Assembly (NCBI GenBank): GCA_965220305.1
Contig: OZ244817.1
Span: 2,604,001 to 2,668,000 of the forward strand
Source of the DNA: G965220305 sp965220305
GTDB taxonomy: Bacteria; Chloroflexota; Dehalococcoidia; Lucifugimonadales; UBA3495
Direction: 5' to 3'
DNA: 64,000 nucleotides
Shown: one piece after another, positions 18,409 through 27,006 of the stretch
Layout of the letters: the number at the start of each line of letters is the position of its first letter
Position numbering within the stretch: position 1 is the stretch's first letter
Program-made: the position numbers and the translations under genes
The notes under the pieces: model-generated
Seen by the model: the letters and a program-made list of their open reading frames with translations, nothing else
What the model was told of the DNA's origin: nothing
Database searches by the model: none

Positions 18409-18675
18409 TTAAATAAGCGATTCCCGGCAAAAGGCCAAGAAGCAACCAGAAGATGAGAATACCGACGTTGATTTCCTTCGTCGGAATTATCTGCTCCGAG
18501 CAAGAACGACAGGTAAGCAAAGTCCTCTCCTCCCCTTTGTGCCGGTTTGCTTTCTTCATGGGGGGTTAAGATTGTACCACTTTGGGCAACTTGGCGCTGT
18601 CCATCCCGACCAAGAATCCCTGCGCTATATTGCATGTATAATAAGAACCTAATAACCGATAGGAAGAAACCGCCA

Positions 18676-19065
18676 ATGCAGCAACCTTACGAACAACCAA
18701 GCTCGGCAGTGGCGGATTACCGGCAGCAGTCCCGCTATTTCCTGGACAAGAGCCGGGAGTACCTGGCCGAGGACGACTTGCACCAGGCGTCGGAAAAGGG
18801 TTGGGGTGCGGCGGCGTGGATGGCAAAAGCCGTGGCCGAGCGGCAGGGCTGGCAGTACCAAAAGCACGACGAGTTCTTTGACGTGATGTATCGGGCGGAG
18901 CGCGCCATTGGAGAATGGGATATAGCTACGCTGACGGCTGTGGCCAACACGCTGCATGGCTATTTCTACCGGCGCAAAAGGTTCCTTCACGCCGACGACA
19001 TCAGCCGCCACTTGGACCGGATGGAGGTCCTGCTGGACTTGTTGGAGCCGCTGACCCGAACCTGA
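18676..19065 (+). CDS. PaREP1/HEPN-like helical protein
   Basis: 129 aa all-helical protein. The ATG with AGGAAG ahead is preferred over an upstream open extension. The segment SRYFLDKSREYLAEDDLHQASEKGWGAAAWMAKAVAE resembles PaREP1-type and HEPN-type helical bundles (aromatic/charged helix followed by the WGAAxxAxKA pattern). The HEPN RxxxxH ribonuclease motif is not evident, so nuclease activity is not predicted. HEPN-like proteins often pair with a nucleotidyltransferase, but none is adjacent. Function unknown. Confidence 0.65.
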   Translation: MQQPYEQPSSAVADYRQQSRYFLDKSREYLAEDDLHQASEKGWGAAAWMAKAVAERQGWQYQKHDEFFDVMYRAERAIGEWDIATLTAVANTLHGYFYRRKRFLHADDISRHLDRMEVLLDLLEPLTRT

Positions 19066-19146
19066 CCGGTCCGCCCCTGGGCTGCACCCGTCGTACTGAA
19101 AGCTGACAGCATAAACTATCAACTTTCAGATATTGGCCGGTGTCCC

Positions 19147-20166
19147 TCAGCGCGGGCGCAGCTCATAGCGGTAGCCCTTGGCCTCTCCCCGCTCGGGCAG
19201 GGGCGGTTGCTCCTTGGCCTTGTAGCGGTAATTGGGGTCGTCATTCACCTTGGGGCCAATGGTGCTCCGTAATACGCCAATCCCCTCGACGTCGAACTCC
19301 ACCACGTCGCCGGGTTGCAGGAAACGGGCCGGCTCTATTCCCTTGCGGATGGCCTCGCCGATGGAGCCGCCGCCCACGGTGCCGCAGCCCAGCACGTCCC
19401 CGGGGGCAATACGGCTGTCTTTGGATGCCCGCTCCACCAAGGAACCCCAGGTATGGTAGGAGACCCCGCCATCGCTATCCTTCACCCAGTAGTCGCCGTT
19501 GACCCGGGCCGAGCATTTTACGTGCAGGCGTCCGTCGCGGATATAGGGAGCCAACTCGTCGGTGGTGACCAGCCAGGGGCCCAGGGTGGAGGCCGAGTCC
19601 TTGCCCTTGGCCGGGCCCAGGCCCACCGCGCTTTCGTCCCGCTGAGTGTCCCGGCAACTCCAGTCGTTGAAGATAAGGAAACCGGCAATGTAGTCCAGGG
19701 CGTCGGCCTCGGCCACGTCGCTGCCATTCTTGCCGATGACACAGCCGATTTCCAGTTCGTAGTCCAGCATCTCCGAGGCCGAGGGATAGGGCACCTGTTC
19801 GTCGGGGCCGAAGATACGCAGCGGGCTGGAGAAGTAGAAGATGGGCATACGATACCAGGCCTCTTCTCTAACCCGGGTGCCCTGGGCGGTGGCGTGCTCC
19901 TCGTAAATCATGAAGTCCCGCACCGTGGGCGGCTGGAGAATTGGGGAGCGCAGCCGTGCGCCCGCCAGGGGCAGCCCCGGAGTGCCCTGTTCCCGGGCCA
20001 AGGCGTCGCGCACCTGGTCGAGGGATGACTCTCCCAGGTTGAGCAGGGCGTGGACATCCCGGAGGGACTGCCCCAACCCCAACAATGCCGATACGTCCAG
20101 GATTTGGTCGTCTTTCAGGACACCGCAACGGGGCCCGGCCCCGGTGTCGTAAGTCAACAGTTTCAT
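19147..20166 (-). CDS. Fumarylacetoacetate hydrolase family protein (long form)
   Basis: 339 aa enzyme of the FAH/HpaG superfamily, which cleaves or hydrates beta-diketo acids at the end of aromatic catabolism. The C-terminal FAH domain carries the metal-binding ExE in LDYELEIGCVIGKNGSDV (near res 143-160), then GFLIFNDWSCRDTQ and the glycine-rich GCGTVGGGSIGEA. The first ~90 residues form the N-terminal cap (MKLLTYDTGAGPRCGVL). GGAAGGGGA precedes the ATG. A shorter paralogue is two genes' distance away on the same strand. Confidence 0.88.
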   Translation of the reverse strand: MKLLTYDTGAGPRCGVLKDDQILDVSALLGLGQSLRDVHALLNLGESSLDQVRDALAREQGTPGLPLAGARLRSPILQPPTVRDFMIYEEHATAQGTRVREEAWYRMPIFYFSSPLRIFGPDEQVPYPSASEMLDYELEIGCVIGKNGSDVAEADALDYIAGFLIFNDWSCRDTQRDESAVGLGPAKGKDSASTLGPWLVTTDELAPYIRDGRLHVKCSARVNGDYWVKDSDGGVSYHTWGSLVERASKDSRIAPGDVLGCGTVGGGSIGEAIRKGIEPARFLQPGDVVEFDVEGIGVLRSTIGPKVNDDPNYRYKAKEQPPLPERGEAKGYRYELRPR

Positions 20167-20333
20167 CAGTCCCCTTCCTTCATCGGCCCACCCTGGGGTG
20201 AGGCCATAGCTACCTAAACCATGTGGGACTAGAGTAAGGCGATACGCGAAATGCTGTCAAGGAAGGCTTTAGGGAGCGCAGGGCCTTTTGATTGCGGTGG
20301 GACCAGCCGACCGCACAATGCCACCCAACCCCC

Positions 20334-20584
20334 TGGATTCCCGCCTTCGCGGGAATGACGGGCTGAAAGGCGGGAAGACGGGAAGACGAGCTAAGAGACG
20401 GGAATGACGGCTGAAAAAGTTGGTCTCGCGGGAAGGTCGAAAGCTCCTGAGGCCTCTGGCAAAGGCATTCAATTCTTGGTGGAATCAGCGGACCGGAGAC
20501 GGGTACCCAAGTCGCAGATTCGCGCTACTCCACCCCGTCATACCCGCCCATTACCCTGTCATTCCCGCGAAAGCGGGAATCCAA
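20334..20584. repeat. Two ATTCCCGC palindromes in a gene-free stretch
   Basis: The gap 20167..20695 has no credible gene. It holds an inverted copy (GGATTCCCGCCTTCGCGGGA) at 20334-20360 and a direct copy (GTCATTCCCGCGAAAGCGGG) at 20558-20584, so the two face each other. Short GGGAAGACGGGAAGACG direct repeats lie between them near 20375. Confidence 0.7.
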
Positions 20585-20695
20585 GAATGGCGCGACGGTT
20601 AGACAATGGAAGAGACCGAGGGTGGCCGACGGCTTTTGGCAACACGGTAGAGGCGCTCCGCTATGCGCCCTGCCCGGTTGCCAGACGCCCGGCGG

Positions 20696-21484
20696 TTAGC
20701 CGTCGCCCAGCACCACCGGGTTGCGGAGGGTGCCAATCTCGGGAATCTCTATCTCCACCACGTCCCCCGGGTGGAGTTGCTCCACCGCTCCGGGAGCGCC
20801 GGTCAGGATTAGGTCGCCCGGGTGGAGGGTGGCAAACTGGCTGATGCCGCTGACGATGGCGTAACAGTCGTAGGTCATGCCCGAGGTGCTGCCCCGGTCG
20901 TTCTCCTTGCCGTTGAGCCGGGTAATAATCTCCACGTTTTGCGGGTCAAGGTCGGTCTCAATCCAGGGGCCCACTGGCCCGAAGGTGTCGCAGCACTTGC
21001 GACGCCAGTTGGACAGGTCGGCGGACCAGGAACCCTCGCTGCTCACGTCGTTGGCGCAGGCGTAGCCCAGGATGAAGTTGGGGGCCTGCTCCGGGGTCAC
21101 CCGGCGGGTGGGTTTGCCGATGACGATTACCAACTCGCCCTCGTAGTGGATGTAGTCAGCCTCGGGCGGCAGGGATATGGAGTCCTCGGTGCCAATCAGG
21201 CAGCCCACGCCCTTGTGCCAGGGGCGGAACTCCGCCGAGTCACGCCGGATGCGCTCGGCGTCCAGGGCGTTTTCCTGGTGTGCAACGTGGGCGGCGTAGT
21301 TGAGGCCAATGGCCCAAAAGCTGGTGGGCTGGGTGGGCGGCAGCAGCTTCACCTGGGACAGGGGATAGGTGGCCTGGGTAACGGTGTGTTCACCGAAGAT
21401 GCTGCCCTGGATGGCCCGGACCTGGTCTCCCTCCACCAGACCGTAGCTGTCCCAATCGTTGACCCGAAACCTGGCAATTTTCAT
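20696..21484 (-). CDS. Fumarylacetoacetate hydrolase family protein (short form)
   Basis: 262 aa FAH-domain hydrolase. Metal ligands in YIHYEGELVIVIGKPTRRV (ExE, near res 113-130) with the downstream GYACANDVSSEG and the terminal LHPGDVVEIEIPEIGTLRN typical of 2-hydroxyhepta-2,4-diene-1,7-dioate isomerase-like proteins. GGAGGAG directly precedes the ATG. Sits about 100 bases downstream of the LLM oxidoreductase gene and may share its transcript. A role at the ring-cleavage-product stage of a catabolic pathway is inferred. Confidence 0.88.
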   Translation of the reverse strand: MKIARFRVNDWDSYGLVEGDQVRAIQGSIFGEHTVTQATYPLSQVKLLPPTQPTSFWAIGLNYAAHVAHQENALDAERIRRDSAEFRPWHKGVGCLIGTEDSISLPPEADYIHYEGELVIVIGKPTRRVTPEQAPNFILGYACANDVSSEGSWSADLSNWRRKCCDTFGPVGPWIETDLDPQNVEIITRLNGKENDRGSTSGMTYDCYAIVSGISQFATLHPGDLILTGAPGAVEQLHPGDVVEIEIPEIGTLRNPVVLGDG

Positions 21485-21581
21485 CTCTCCTCCTTTCTCC
21501 TCCTTGTTACGGCGTTGCGGCGCGACTGCATCCGTCCAAGACCTGTACTTGAATCGGCGCGGGATGAGCGGTGGTAAGCCC

Positions 21582-22427
21582 CTAGTGAATCAGCTCAGCC
21601 AGACGGTCCAGCGTGGGCAGAAGGGTATCACCCTGGGCCGAAGGCAGGGTGAACAGCACCCGGGAGACGCCGTCCTGCTCCATGCGGGCCACCACCTCTG
21701 GGTCGGGCCGGACCCCGAATACGCTTACCGGCAGGGTAGAGGGGTCCCGTCCGGCCTCCTGGGCTTGCCGATGCAGCAGGGCAATCTTCTCTGCCAGGCT
21801 GGGGCCGGAACCGGGACGTCCTCCAATGGGCATCCAGCCGTCGCAGAACTCAACCACCCGGTCGAAGGTGGTTGCGCCATCGCCGCCCATGAAGATGGGT
21901 GGGTGGGGTTGTTGCACCGGCTTGGGGTAGGACCAAATTTTGTCGAAGTTGACGTATTCCCCGTGGAACTCGGCCTCGTCCTGGGTCCAGATTTGTTTCA
22001 TGGCCAGGATGTTTTCCCGCAGCACCCGCCAGCGGCGGCGGAAATTGGCGCCGTGGTTCTCCATCTCCTCGGCGTTCCAGCCCCCGCCGATGCCGAAGAA
22101 GAACCTGCCGTTGGAGAGCCGGTCCACGCTGGCGACCTCCTTGGCGGTGACAATGGGGTCGCGCTCAATGACCAGGCAGATTCCCGTTCCCAGGCGCAAG
22201 GTGGTGGTGGCCGCAGCCGCGGCCATGATGGCGACAAAGGGGTCGTAGGTATGCCAATACTCTTGGGGCAGGTCGCCCCCGCCGGGCCAGGGACTGCGGC
22301 GGCTGGCCGGAATGTGGGTGTGCTCTGGGAACCAGAGGGACTCAAACCCCCGTTCCTCCACCGCCCGGGCCAGATCGTCCGGGCGGATACTGTAGTCGGT
22401 GGGGAACATGTAGACACCGTATTCCAT
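21582..22427 (-). CDS. LLM class F420-dependent (luciferase-like) oxidoreductase
   Basis: 281 aa TIM-barrel flavin- or F420-dependent enzyme. Start MEYGVYMFPTDYSIR with AGGAGG ahead; a frame extension upstream runs through an intergenic repeat and is rejected. Typical motifs: ERGFESLWFPEHTHIP (res ~24-39), LRLGTGICLVIERDPI, GGGWNAEEMENHGANF (near res 123-138) and the TIGR03619-like tail FCDGWMPIGG. This pattern is common in F420-using Actinobacteria and Chloroflexota. Probably a hydride-transfer step in degradation of a cyclic compound. Confidence 0.88.
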   Translation of the reverse strand: MEYGVYMFPTDYSIRPDDLARAVEERGFESLWFPEHTHIPASRRSPWPGGGDLPQEYWHTYDPFVAIMAAAAATTTLRLGTGICLVIERDPIVTAKEVASVDRLSNGRFFFGIGGGWNAEEMENHGANFRRRWRVLRENILAMKQIWTQDEAEFHGEYVNFDKIWSYPKPVQQPHPPIFMGGDGATTFDRVVEFCDGWMPIGGRPGSGPSLAEKIALLHRQAQEAGRDPSTLPVSVFGVRPDPEVVARMEQDGVSRVLFTLPSAQGDTLLPTLDRLAELIH

Positions 22428-22563
22428 AACGCCTCCTGGTGGCTGACGAGAGGTGGTGGTTGGGTTTGCCTGCGGTGGCCTGACCCAACAAACAAGTGCA
22501 GCTTTAGCTGGCCCGCTGATTATATGCGTAGGGCGGAACCCATGACAACCAAACCCGATGGCC

Positions 22564-22630
22564 CACCAGGGCAATCGCATATTGGAATGTGAGGGACCGT
22601 CATTCCCGCGAAGGCGGGAATCCAGGGGGC
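22564..22630. repeat. Partial MITE-like repeat plus ATTCCCGC palindrome
   Basis: CCAGGGCAATCGCATATTGG followed by AGGGACCGTCATTCCCGCG: the left end of the 185-bp repeat family joined to the palindrome core, with no recognisable right end. A possible -10 (TATGAT near 22755) for the following hydrolase is the only other signal in 22428..22790. Confidence 0.6.
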
Positions 22631-22790
22631 TTGTACTGGCCGGGGCCTTTAGACTCTTCGCTCGGCTCAGAGCCTGCACTGCGCGAAGGCGGAGTGGTGA
22701 CCTCAAAGACCCTGGCGCGGGGGAGTTTCAACCCCGGCAGAGGCCCCGGCCCTATGGTATGATGCCCCTTAATGATAGGGAGGTTAGCTC

Positions 22791-23567
22791 ATGGCTACCG
22801 CTGACTACTCGGCGCTGGACCGCCCCGAAATCTCCATGAACTCCTTCTACCCCCGGAGCTTCTGGACCCCAACCCCGGGAGGGGCCGAAGACCACGTCGT
22901 TCCCGTGACCGAGGACATAACTCTGTCCTGCCGCTTCTTTCCCGTGGGCCAGGCCAACCCCACCGTGCTGTTTTTCTACGGCAACGGCGAGACCGTGCCC
23001 GACTACGACAGCATTGCGCCCCTGTACCAACGGCTGGGCGTCAACTTCTTCGTTGCCGATTACCGGGGTTACGGAGCCAGCGGCGGGTCCCCCACTTTTA
23101 CCGCCATGCTTGCCGATGCCCACAAAGTGCTGGATGCGGTGCGGGAAATGCTGGCCGCCGGTCGGTTTACCGGCCAGACCTACGTGATGGGCCGCTCCAT
23201 GGGGCGACACCCGGCCTTCGAGTTGGGGGCCAACCGGGCCGACGACCTGGCGGGCATGATTATTGAAAGCGGCCGTCCCAACCTGGGCCAGTTCGCCCGG
23301 GGGCTGGAACCCCAACACGCCCAGGACCTGGAAACCGATTACGGCAACAAGGTGCGCTCCATCAACCTGCCGGTGCTGGTCATTCATGGCGAATGGGACG
23401 AACTGGCCCCGGTGGAACACGCGGTGGAGATGTACCACGCCTTCCCCTCGCCGAACAAGCGGCTGCTGACCATACCCGGCGCGGGACATAATGACCTTCT
23501 GTACCGAGGCATAAACGAGTACTTCGCGGCCATCGGGGAGTTTGTGGGGCCGCCGGTAAGGACGTAG
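22791..23567 (+). CDS. Alpha/beta hydrolase
   Basis: 258 aa serine hydrolase of the BEM46/YfhR-like type. Oxyanion-hole strand VLFFYGNGET (near res 61-70), YRGYGASGG, nucleophile elbow GRSMGRHPA (Ser near res 134), Asp in IHGEWDELAPV and His in GAGHNDL. GGGAGG precedes the ATG with a TATGAT about 35 bases upstream. The nucleophile-elbow residue after GxSxG is Arg rather than the usual small residue. Probably a cytoplasmic esterase. Confidence 0.85.
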   Translation: MATADYSALDRPEISMNSFYPRSFWTPTPGGAEDHVVPVTEDITLSCRFFPVGQANPTVLFFYGNGETVPDYDSIAPLYQRLGVNFFVADYRGYGASGGSPTFTAMLADAHKVLDAVREMLAAGRFTGQTYVMGRSMGRHPAFELGANRADDLAGMIIESGRPNLGQFARGLEPQHAQDLETDYGNKVRSINLPVLVIHGEWDELAPVEHAVEMYHAFPSPNKRLLTIPGAGHNDLLYRGINEYFAAIGEFVGPPVRT

Positions 23568-23621
23568 AAGCGCGGAGGTGGTCCGACCTGGCCCGGTTCC
23601 CGGTTCCCGGTCTTCCTAACA

Positions 23622-23712
23622 TGTCATTCTGAGGAAGCACGACGAAGAATCTAAGGGCGAACTGGGTTCAGGGCATGGACTTTAGATTCTTCGCCTTCGG
23701 CTCAGAATGACA
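23622..23712. repeat. Composite TGTCATTCTGAG palindrome
   Basis: TGTCATTCTGAGGAAGCACG at the left and CGGCTCAGAATGACA at the right, with AAGAATCTAA and TTAGATTCTT just inside, forming a long imperfect hairpin. A member of the family at 6772, 26790, 47479 and 63814. Confidence 0.7.
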
Positions 23713-23855
23713 ATGTGGGAAGGTGGCCCAGAATGACAGTGCAGGGAAGCCGGGCATGAACAACGTAGGCTTCCCGCGCCCACCCATCTTCTGGTATCTT
23801 AAGTCTAATTAGCGCAGCCTATCCCCAGGGGATAAACGCCAGCAGGAGCAGTTGT

Positions 23856-24416
23856 ATGACCAGCGCCGTTCCTTTGCCCCGAGGCGACATCATCCAGCAG
23901 TTGGATGGCACCTACGAGCTATTTCCCCTTCCCACCGACCAGGATACTCTCTACGGCATCATTCGTGACTGCCTGGAGGAATGGGAGCATGTCCGCATTG
24001 GTATGCTGGTCCCGGGGGCGGTCTGGGAAATCAAACCTCCGAGAGAACCGCGCATTGGCTTCCTGGACGGGTACGTGACGGTGGACTTTGAAGAGTGGCA
24101 CCTGCACCTGTGCATCGGGGAGTCGAAATCGGCCCCGCCCGAGGTCGCCCGGCAACGGCGGACCAGCCGGGCCGAGTTGTACCGCCGGTTGAATCCCGAC
24201 CAACAACCCACTTCCTGGGGGTTCCGCCTGTTCAACGGCGGCGGCCAGCAACAGATAACCGTTCTCCTGCCCAACCCCCACCTGGACGAACAGCAGAATT
24301 ACGAAGAGCAGCCAGTCTGGGACCGCCTGTACCTGTGGGACCGTTTGCGCCAGAAGTACCTGTCCCAAGGGACTGACCCGCAGGACCGCTCCGCGCCCAG
24401 GTTCTTTCATGGTTAA
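23856..24416 (+). CDS. Hypothetical protein upstream of an FhuF-like gene
   Basis: 186 aa, family not recognised with certainty. The middle contains GYVTVDFEEWHLHLCIGESK (near res 69-88), with a His-x-His-x-Cys pattern, followed by RRTSRAELYRR and a Trp-rich end (WDRLYLWDRLRQKYL). No signal peptide or membrane segment. AGGAG precedes the ATG. Its last eight bases overlap the start of the FhuF-like gene, so the two are translationally coupled; a joint role in iron-cofactor or siderophore-iron handling is inferred only from that. Confidence 0.65.
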   Translation: MTSAVPLPRGDIIQQLDGTYELFPLPTDQDTLYGIIRDCLEEWEHVRIGMLVPGAVWEIKPPREPRIGFLDGYVTVDFEEWHLHLCIGESKSAPPEVARQRRTSRAELYRRLNPDQQPTSWGFRLFNGGGQQQITVLLPNPHLDEQQNYEEQPVWDRLYLWDRLRQKYLSQGTDPQDRSAPRFFHG

Positions 24417-25236
24417 CGGCCCGCACCCACTGGCCGAGAGCATGGCCCAGTTACAGGAGTTGGGCAGCTACTTTGCCCTCCCCCACCGGCAGCCCGGACA
24501 GGTGGGTTGGAGTCCAGCCAGGGACCTGTTCCACGCCGACGACCAGCGTCTCGATGAGTTGGTGATGGCCTACGGGGAAAGGGCTTGGTCCAGCGCCAAT
24601 CGTCATGTGGCGGGCTCCGCCTTTATGTCCGCCTACCTGAGCCGGGTGGTCTTTCCCGTGGTGGGCCAGTTTGTTCAGGTGCGCCGGGTGCCCGATGTAT
24701 CCCTGGGAAATCTATCCTTTCATTGGAACGGGCTCGGTGTCGACGCCACCGGCCTGGACCGTCTCTCCTTTGCCGTTTTGCCCACCGACCCGGCGGCGGA
24801 CCACCCCGATGCGCTGGTGGCGCCCAATGCCGCCGCCCTTTACGCCCAGCTAAAGGAGTGGGTGTTCCAGGAGAACCTGGAGATTGTAATTGCGGCCCTG
24901 CGCCGGGCAACAAGGGCCAGCCTCAAAGTATCGCAGAACTCCGTGGCCGCCGCATTCTCCCAGGTGTTCAACCGCCTGTACGCCACCACTGGCCGTCCGG
25001 GGGAAGTGGTACGGATAGCAGATGCTTTCTTCTCCGATCCGGCTTCCCCCATATACGGGCAGTTGACCATGGAAGAGTTCCAGCACCAGGGTCGCAGGGG
25101 GTTCTTCTCGCGGCGGGCCGGGTGTTGCCTGTGGTGGCGGTCGCCGCGTTCCCACGACTACTGCTCCAATTGCATATTGCTGTCCCGGGAAGAGCAGGAC
25201 CAACGCTTTCAGGAGATGCTGGACGGGCCACGCTGA
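24409..25236 (+). CDS. FhuF-like [2Fe-2S] iron reductase family protein
   Basis: 275 aa protein whose C-terminus has the FhuF-type cluster motif: GCCLWWRSPRSHDYCSNC, i.e. CC followed by CxxC eleven residues later (near res 242-257). FhuF proteins reduce ferric iron in the cytoplasm to release it from siderophores. The N-terminal part (res ~20-230) is helical and diverged from FhuF. The ATG lies inside the end of the previous gene. No siderophore transporter is adjacent, so the substrate may be something other than a ferric siderophore. Confidence 0.65.
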   Translation: MVNGPHPLAESMAQLQELGSYFALPHRQPGQVGWSPARDLFHADDQRLDELVMAYGERAWSSANRHVAGSAFMSAYLSRVVFPVVGQFVQVRRVPDVSLGNLSFHWNGLGVDATGLDRLSFAVLPTDPAADHPDALVAPNAAALYAQLKEWVFQENLEIVIAALRRATRASLKVSQNSVAAAFSQVFNRLYATTGRPGEVVRIADAFFSDPASPIYGQLTMEEFQHQGRRGFFSRRAGCCLWWRSPRSHDYCSNCILLSREEQDQRFQEMLDGPR

Positions 25237-25352
25237 CCCTTGGCGTTACCCTCCAGCCCGCCCCTTTCTCTTTTAGGGGAGGGCACTGGCCCTGAAGGGG
25301 TAAGGGCCGCACAGCAACACTGCTGCAAAGGCCGTAATCCAAGGCCACCAAC

Positions 25353-25380
25353 CGTCATTCCCGCGAAAGCGGGAATCTAG
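25353..25380. repeat. ATTCCCGC palindrome
   Basis: CGTCATTCCCGCGAAAGCGG followed by GAATCTAG, a standard member of the intergenic hairpin family. Confidence 0.7.
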
Positions 25381-25423
25381 GGGGTGACGACGTACCCCCA
25401 GCGGAGAAAGGCGAGGCGGATAG

Positions 25424-25723
25424 ATGACCTACAACAACCGAGTGCTAATTCTGGGGCGGGACCAGGAGTTTGTGGACCTGATATCCCAGACGTTGGAGGG
25501 CAGCGGTTGCATCGTGACCACCACGCTGAGCGACGGCAACGCCATCGACCTGGTCTCTTCTTCCGAGTATGGAGCCCTGTTAATCGACGACGATTTGGAC
25601 CGGGCCGCCCAGCAGTACGTGGCTACCGAGGCCCGCAACCAGGACCCGGAGTTGCCGATTATTCTGGTCAAGGGGCCGGAGGCGGTGCTGACGCAACTCC
25701 GGCAGGCGGGAATGCGGGTCTAG
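25424..25723 (+). CDS. Stand-alone truncated receiver-like domain
   Basis: 99 aa with the fold pattern of a response-regulator receiver: VLILGRDQEFVDLISQTLEG (strand 1, helix 1), ALLIDDDLD with a candidate phospho-Asp near res 55-57, then LPIILVKGPEAV. The strand-1 acidic pair is replaced by GRD. The domain stops before the conserved Lys of strand 5, so canonical phosphorylation is doubtful. Its stop codon overlaps the stop of the convergent NudC gene by 4 bases. Either a degenerate regulator or a small adaptor. Confidence 0.55.
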   Translation: MTYNNRVLILGRDQEFVDLISQTLEGSGCIVTTTLSDGNAIDLVSSSEYGALLIDDDLDRAAQQYVATEARNQDPELPIILVKGPEAVLTQLRQAGMRV

Positions 25724-26640
25724 GATACTTCTCCCGCGGCCCAGGCCCGGATTAAGTGGTGGGCGATGGCGATGGGTTCCGGGATGGCCAGGCGCTCGCT
25801 CTGACCTTCCAGGGCCAGCAGCACCTCCCCCCGGTCAAACCACTGCACGTCGGTCATTTCATCGTCGTCCATATTGATGTCGGTGGTGGCCGCCTCGGCG
25901 TGGCAGCCAATCATCAACGACGACGGGAAGGGCCAGGGCTGGGAGGAATGGTAGCGGACGTTCTTGACCTGAATTCCAGCCTCCTCCATGATTTCCCGGG
26001 CCACCGCTTCCTCAATGGTCTCGGCCTGGTCCATGAACCCGGCCAGGGCCGAGTAGCGGTTCGTGGCGGCCAGGCGTCCCCGGGACTGGCCCAGCAGGCA
26101 GCGGTCTTGGTCGTGGACCACGGTGATGACCACCGGATCGGTCCGGGGAAAGTGCTCGGTGGAGCATTGGGGGCAGACTCGCTTCTGCCCGCCCCGCAGT
26201 ATCTCCGTGGGGTGGCCGCACACCGAGCAAAACCCGTGGCGGTTGTGCCAGTTCAGTTGCGCCCTTCCCTGGGCCAATATGCCCGCCTCCGGCCCGCTTA
26301 CCTGCTGCGCGGCGGCGCGGGCGTCCTCGAAACGGAAGCTGCCACCCTCTTGGATTTGCCGTCCCAGGGCCTCGTTGCCGGTCAGGTCAACCACGAAATG
26401 GGTGGCGCCATCCAACATGCCCAGGAACAGGGCCGCCGGACCGTCGCCCCCCTGCCGCAAATCGGCCAGGCCCACCCAGCCTAGACCCGGCTCGCCGTCG
26501 TCGGTTATGAGCACGGCGTGGCCCAGCATGGGCAGGAACTTGCTGGAAGGATTGTTGGCCTGGCTCCTAATCCAGTCTTCATCGCGGCGTTCCCGTTCCC
26601 CGCGGTCCAGCGGATTGTCGGCAAAAATATGTGGCTTCAT
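25720..26640 (-). CDS. nudC: NAD(+) diphosphatase NudC
   Basis: 306 aa Nudix hydrolase that cleaves NADH or removes NAD caps from RNA. Start MKPHIFADNPLDRG is preferred because NudC homologues begin with FAGNPLDR-like sequence; the frame is open 26 codons further. Zinc ribbon FCSVCG..RVCPQC (near res 143-165), Nudix box GFMDQAETIEEAVAREIMEEAGI in two adjoining halves (Gx5Ex7REuxEExGu), and the NudC-specific SQPWPFPSSLM downstream. The stop codon overlaps that of the convergent receiver-like gene. Confidence 0.93.
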   Translation of the reverse strand: MKPHIFADNPLDRGERERRDEDWIRSQANNPSSKFLPMLGHAVLITDDGEPGLGWVGLADLRQGGDGPAALFLGMLDGATHFVVDLTGNEALGRQIQEGGSFRFEDARAAAQQVSGPEAGILAQGRAQLNWHNRHGFCSVCGHPTEILRGGQKRVCPQCSTEHFPRTDPVVITVVHDQDRCLLGQSRGRLAATNRYSALAGFMDQAETIEEAVAREIMEEAGIQVKNVRYHSSQPWPFPSSLMIGCHAEAATTDINMDDDEMTDVQWFDRGEVLLALEGQSERLAIPEPIAIAHHLIRAWAAGEVS

Positions 26641-26708
26641 CAATGGTTCTGTCTCCTTAATGCTGACCTCTGGTTGGGCTGGTACGACGGTGCGCGTATC
26701 GAGGGGTG

Positions 26709-26892
26709 ACTCACCCATCCCAACCTTCCCTCGTGAAGAGGGGAAGGGCCTTAATCACTCTTTGAGGCACAAATCCAGGGTCTTTCGATTGTCATTCTGA
26801 GCGGAGCGAAGAATCTAAATTGGTGGGTGTCATAACCCCTTTTGCAACCGGAGCACTTTAGATTCTTCGTCGCAAGCTCCTCAGAATGACAG
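26709..26892. repeat. Palindromic repeats upstream of nudC
   Basis: 26709-26752 carries CCCATCCCAACCTTCCCTCG followed by GAGGGGAAGG. 26790-26892 is the composite TGTCATTCTGAGCGGAGCG ... GCTCCTCAGAATGACA hairpin. No gene in 26641..27006. Confidence 0.7.
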
Positions 26893-27006
26893 CTAAGGAA
26901 GGAAGCCCGATCCAAGGGGCTGCCTAGCTTCGGCGTGGAAAATCAAAAGACCCTGGGCACAAATCCTCCCTCTTGACGAGGGTTAGCGATGGGGTATGCC
27001 CTTCCT

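Larger units (their letters stand above)
16598..18559 (-). pseudogene. Zinc-ribbon/TM/LRR protein gene split by an IS element
   Basis: Removing the element at 17301..18408 and one 8-bp target copy restores one 281-codon frame. It starts at ATG 18559 (MKKANRHKGEERTLLTCRSC), passes a membrane helix (ILIFWLLLGLLPGIAYLIYW), then CPLC, then an N-cap ALYRATGGANWTNNTNWL and about six plant-type leucine-rich repeats (NNLTGSIPSELGNLDSLEFL pattern), ending at 16598. The two CxxC pairs (CRSC, CPLC) flanking the helix suggest a zinc ribbon interrupted by a membrane segment. The N-cap plus LRR part is common in surface or secreted bacterial proteins. As it stands only 3'-terminal fragments starting inside the IS could be translated. 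Lower GC than neighbours. Confidence 0.75.
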
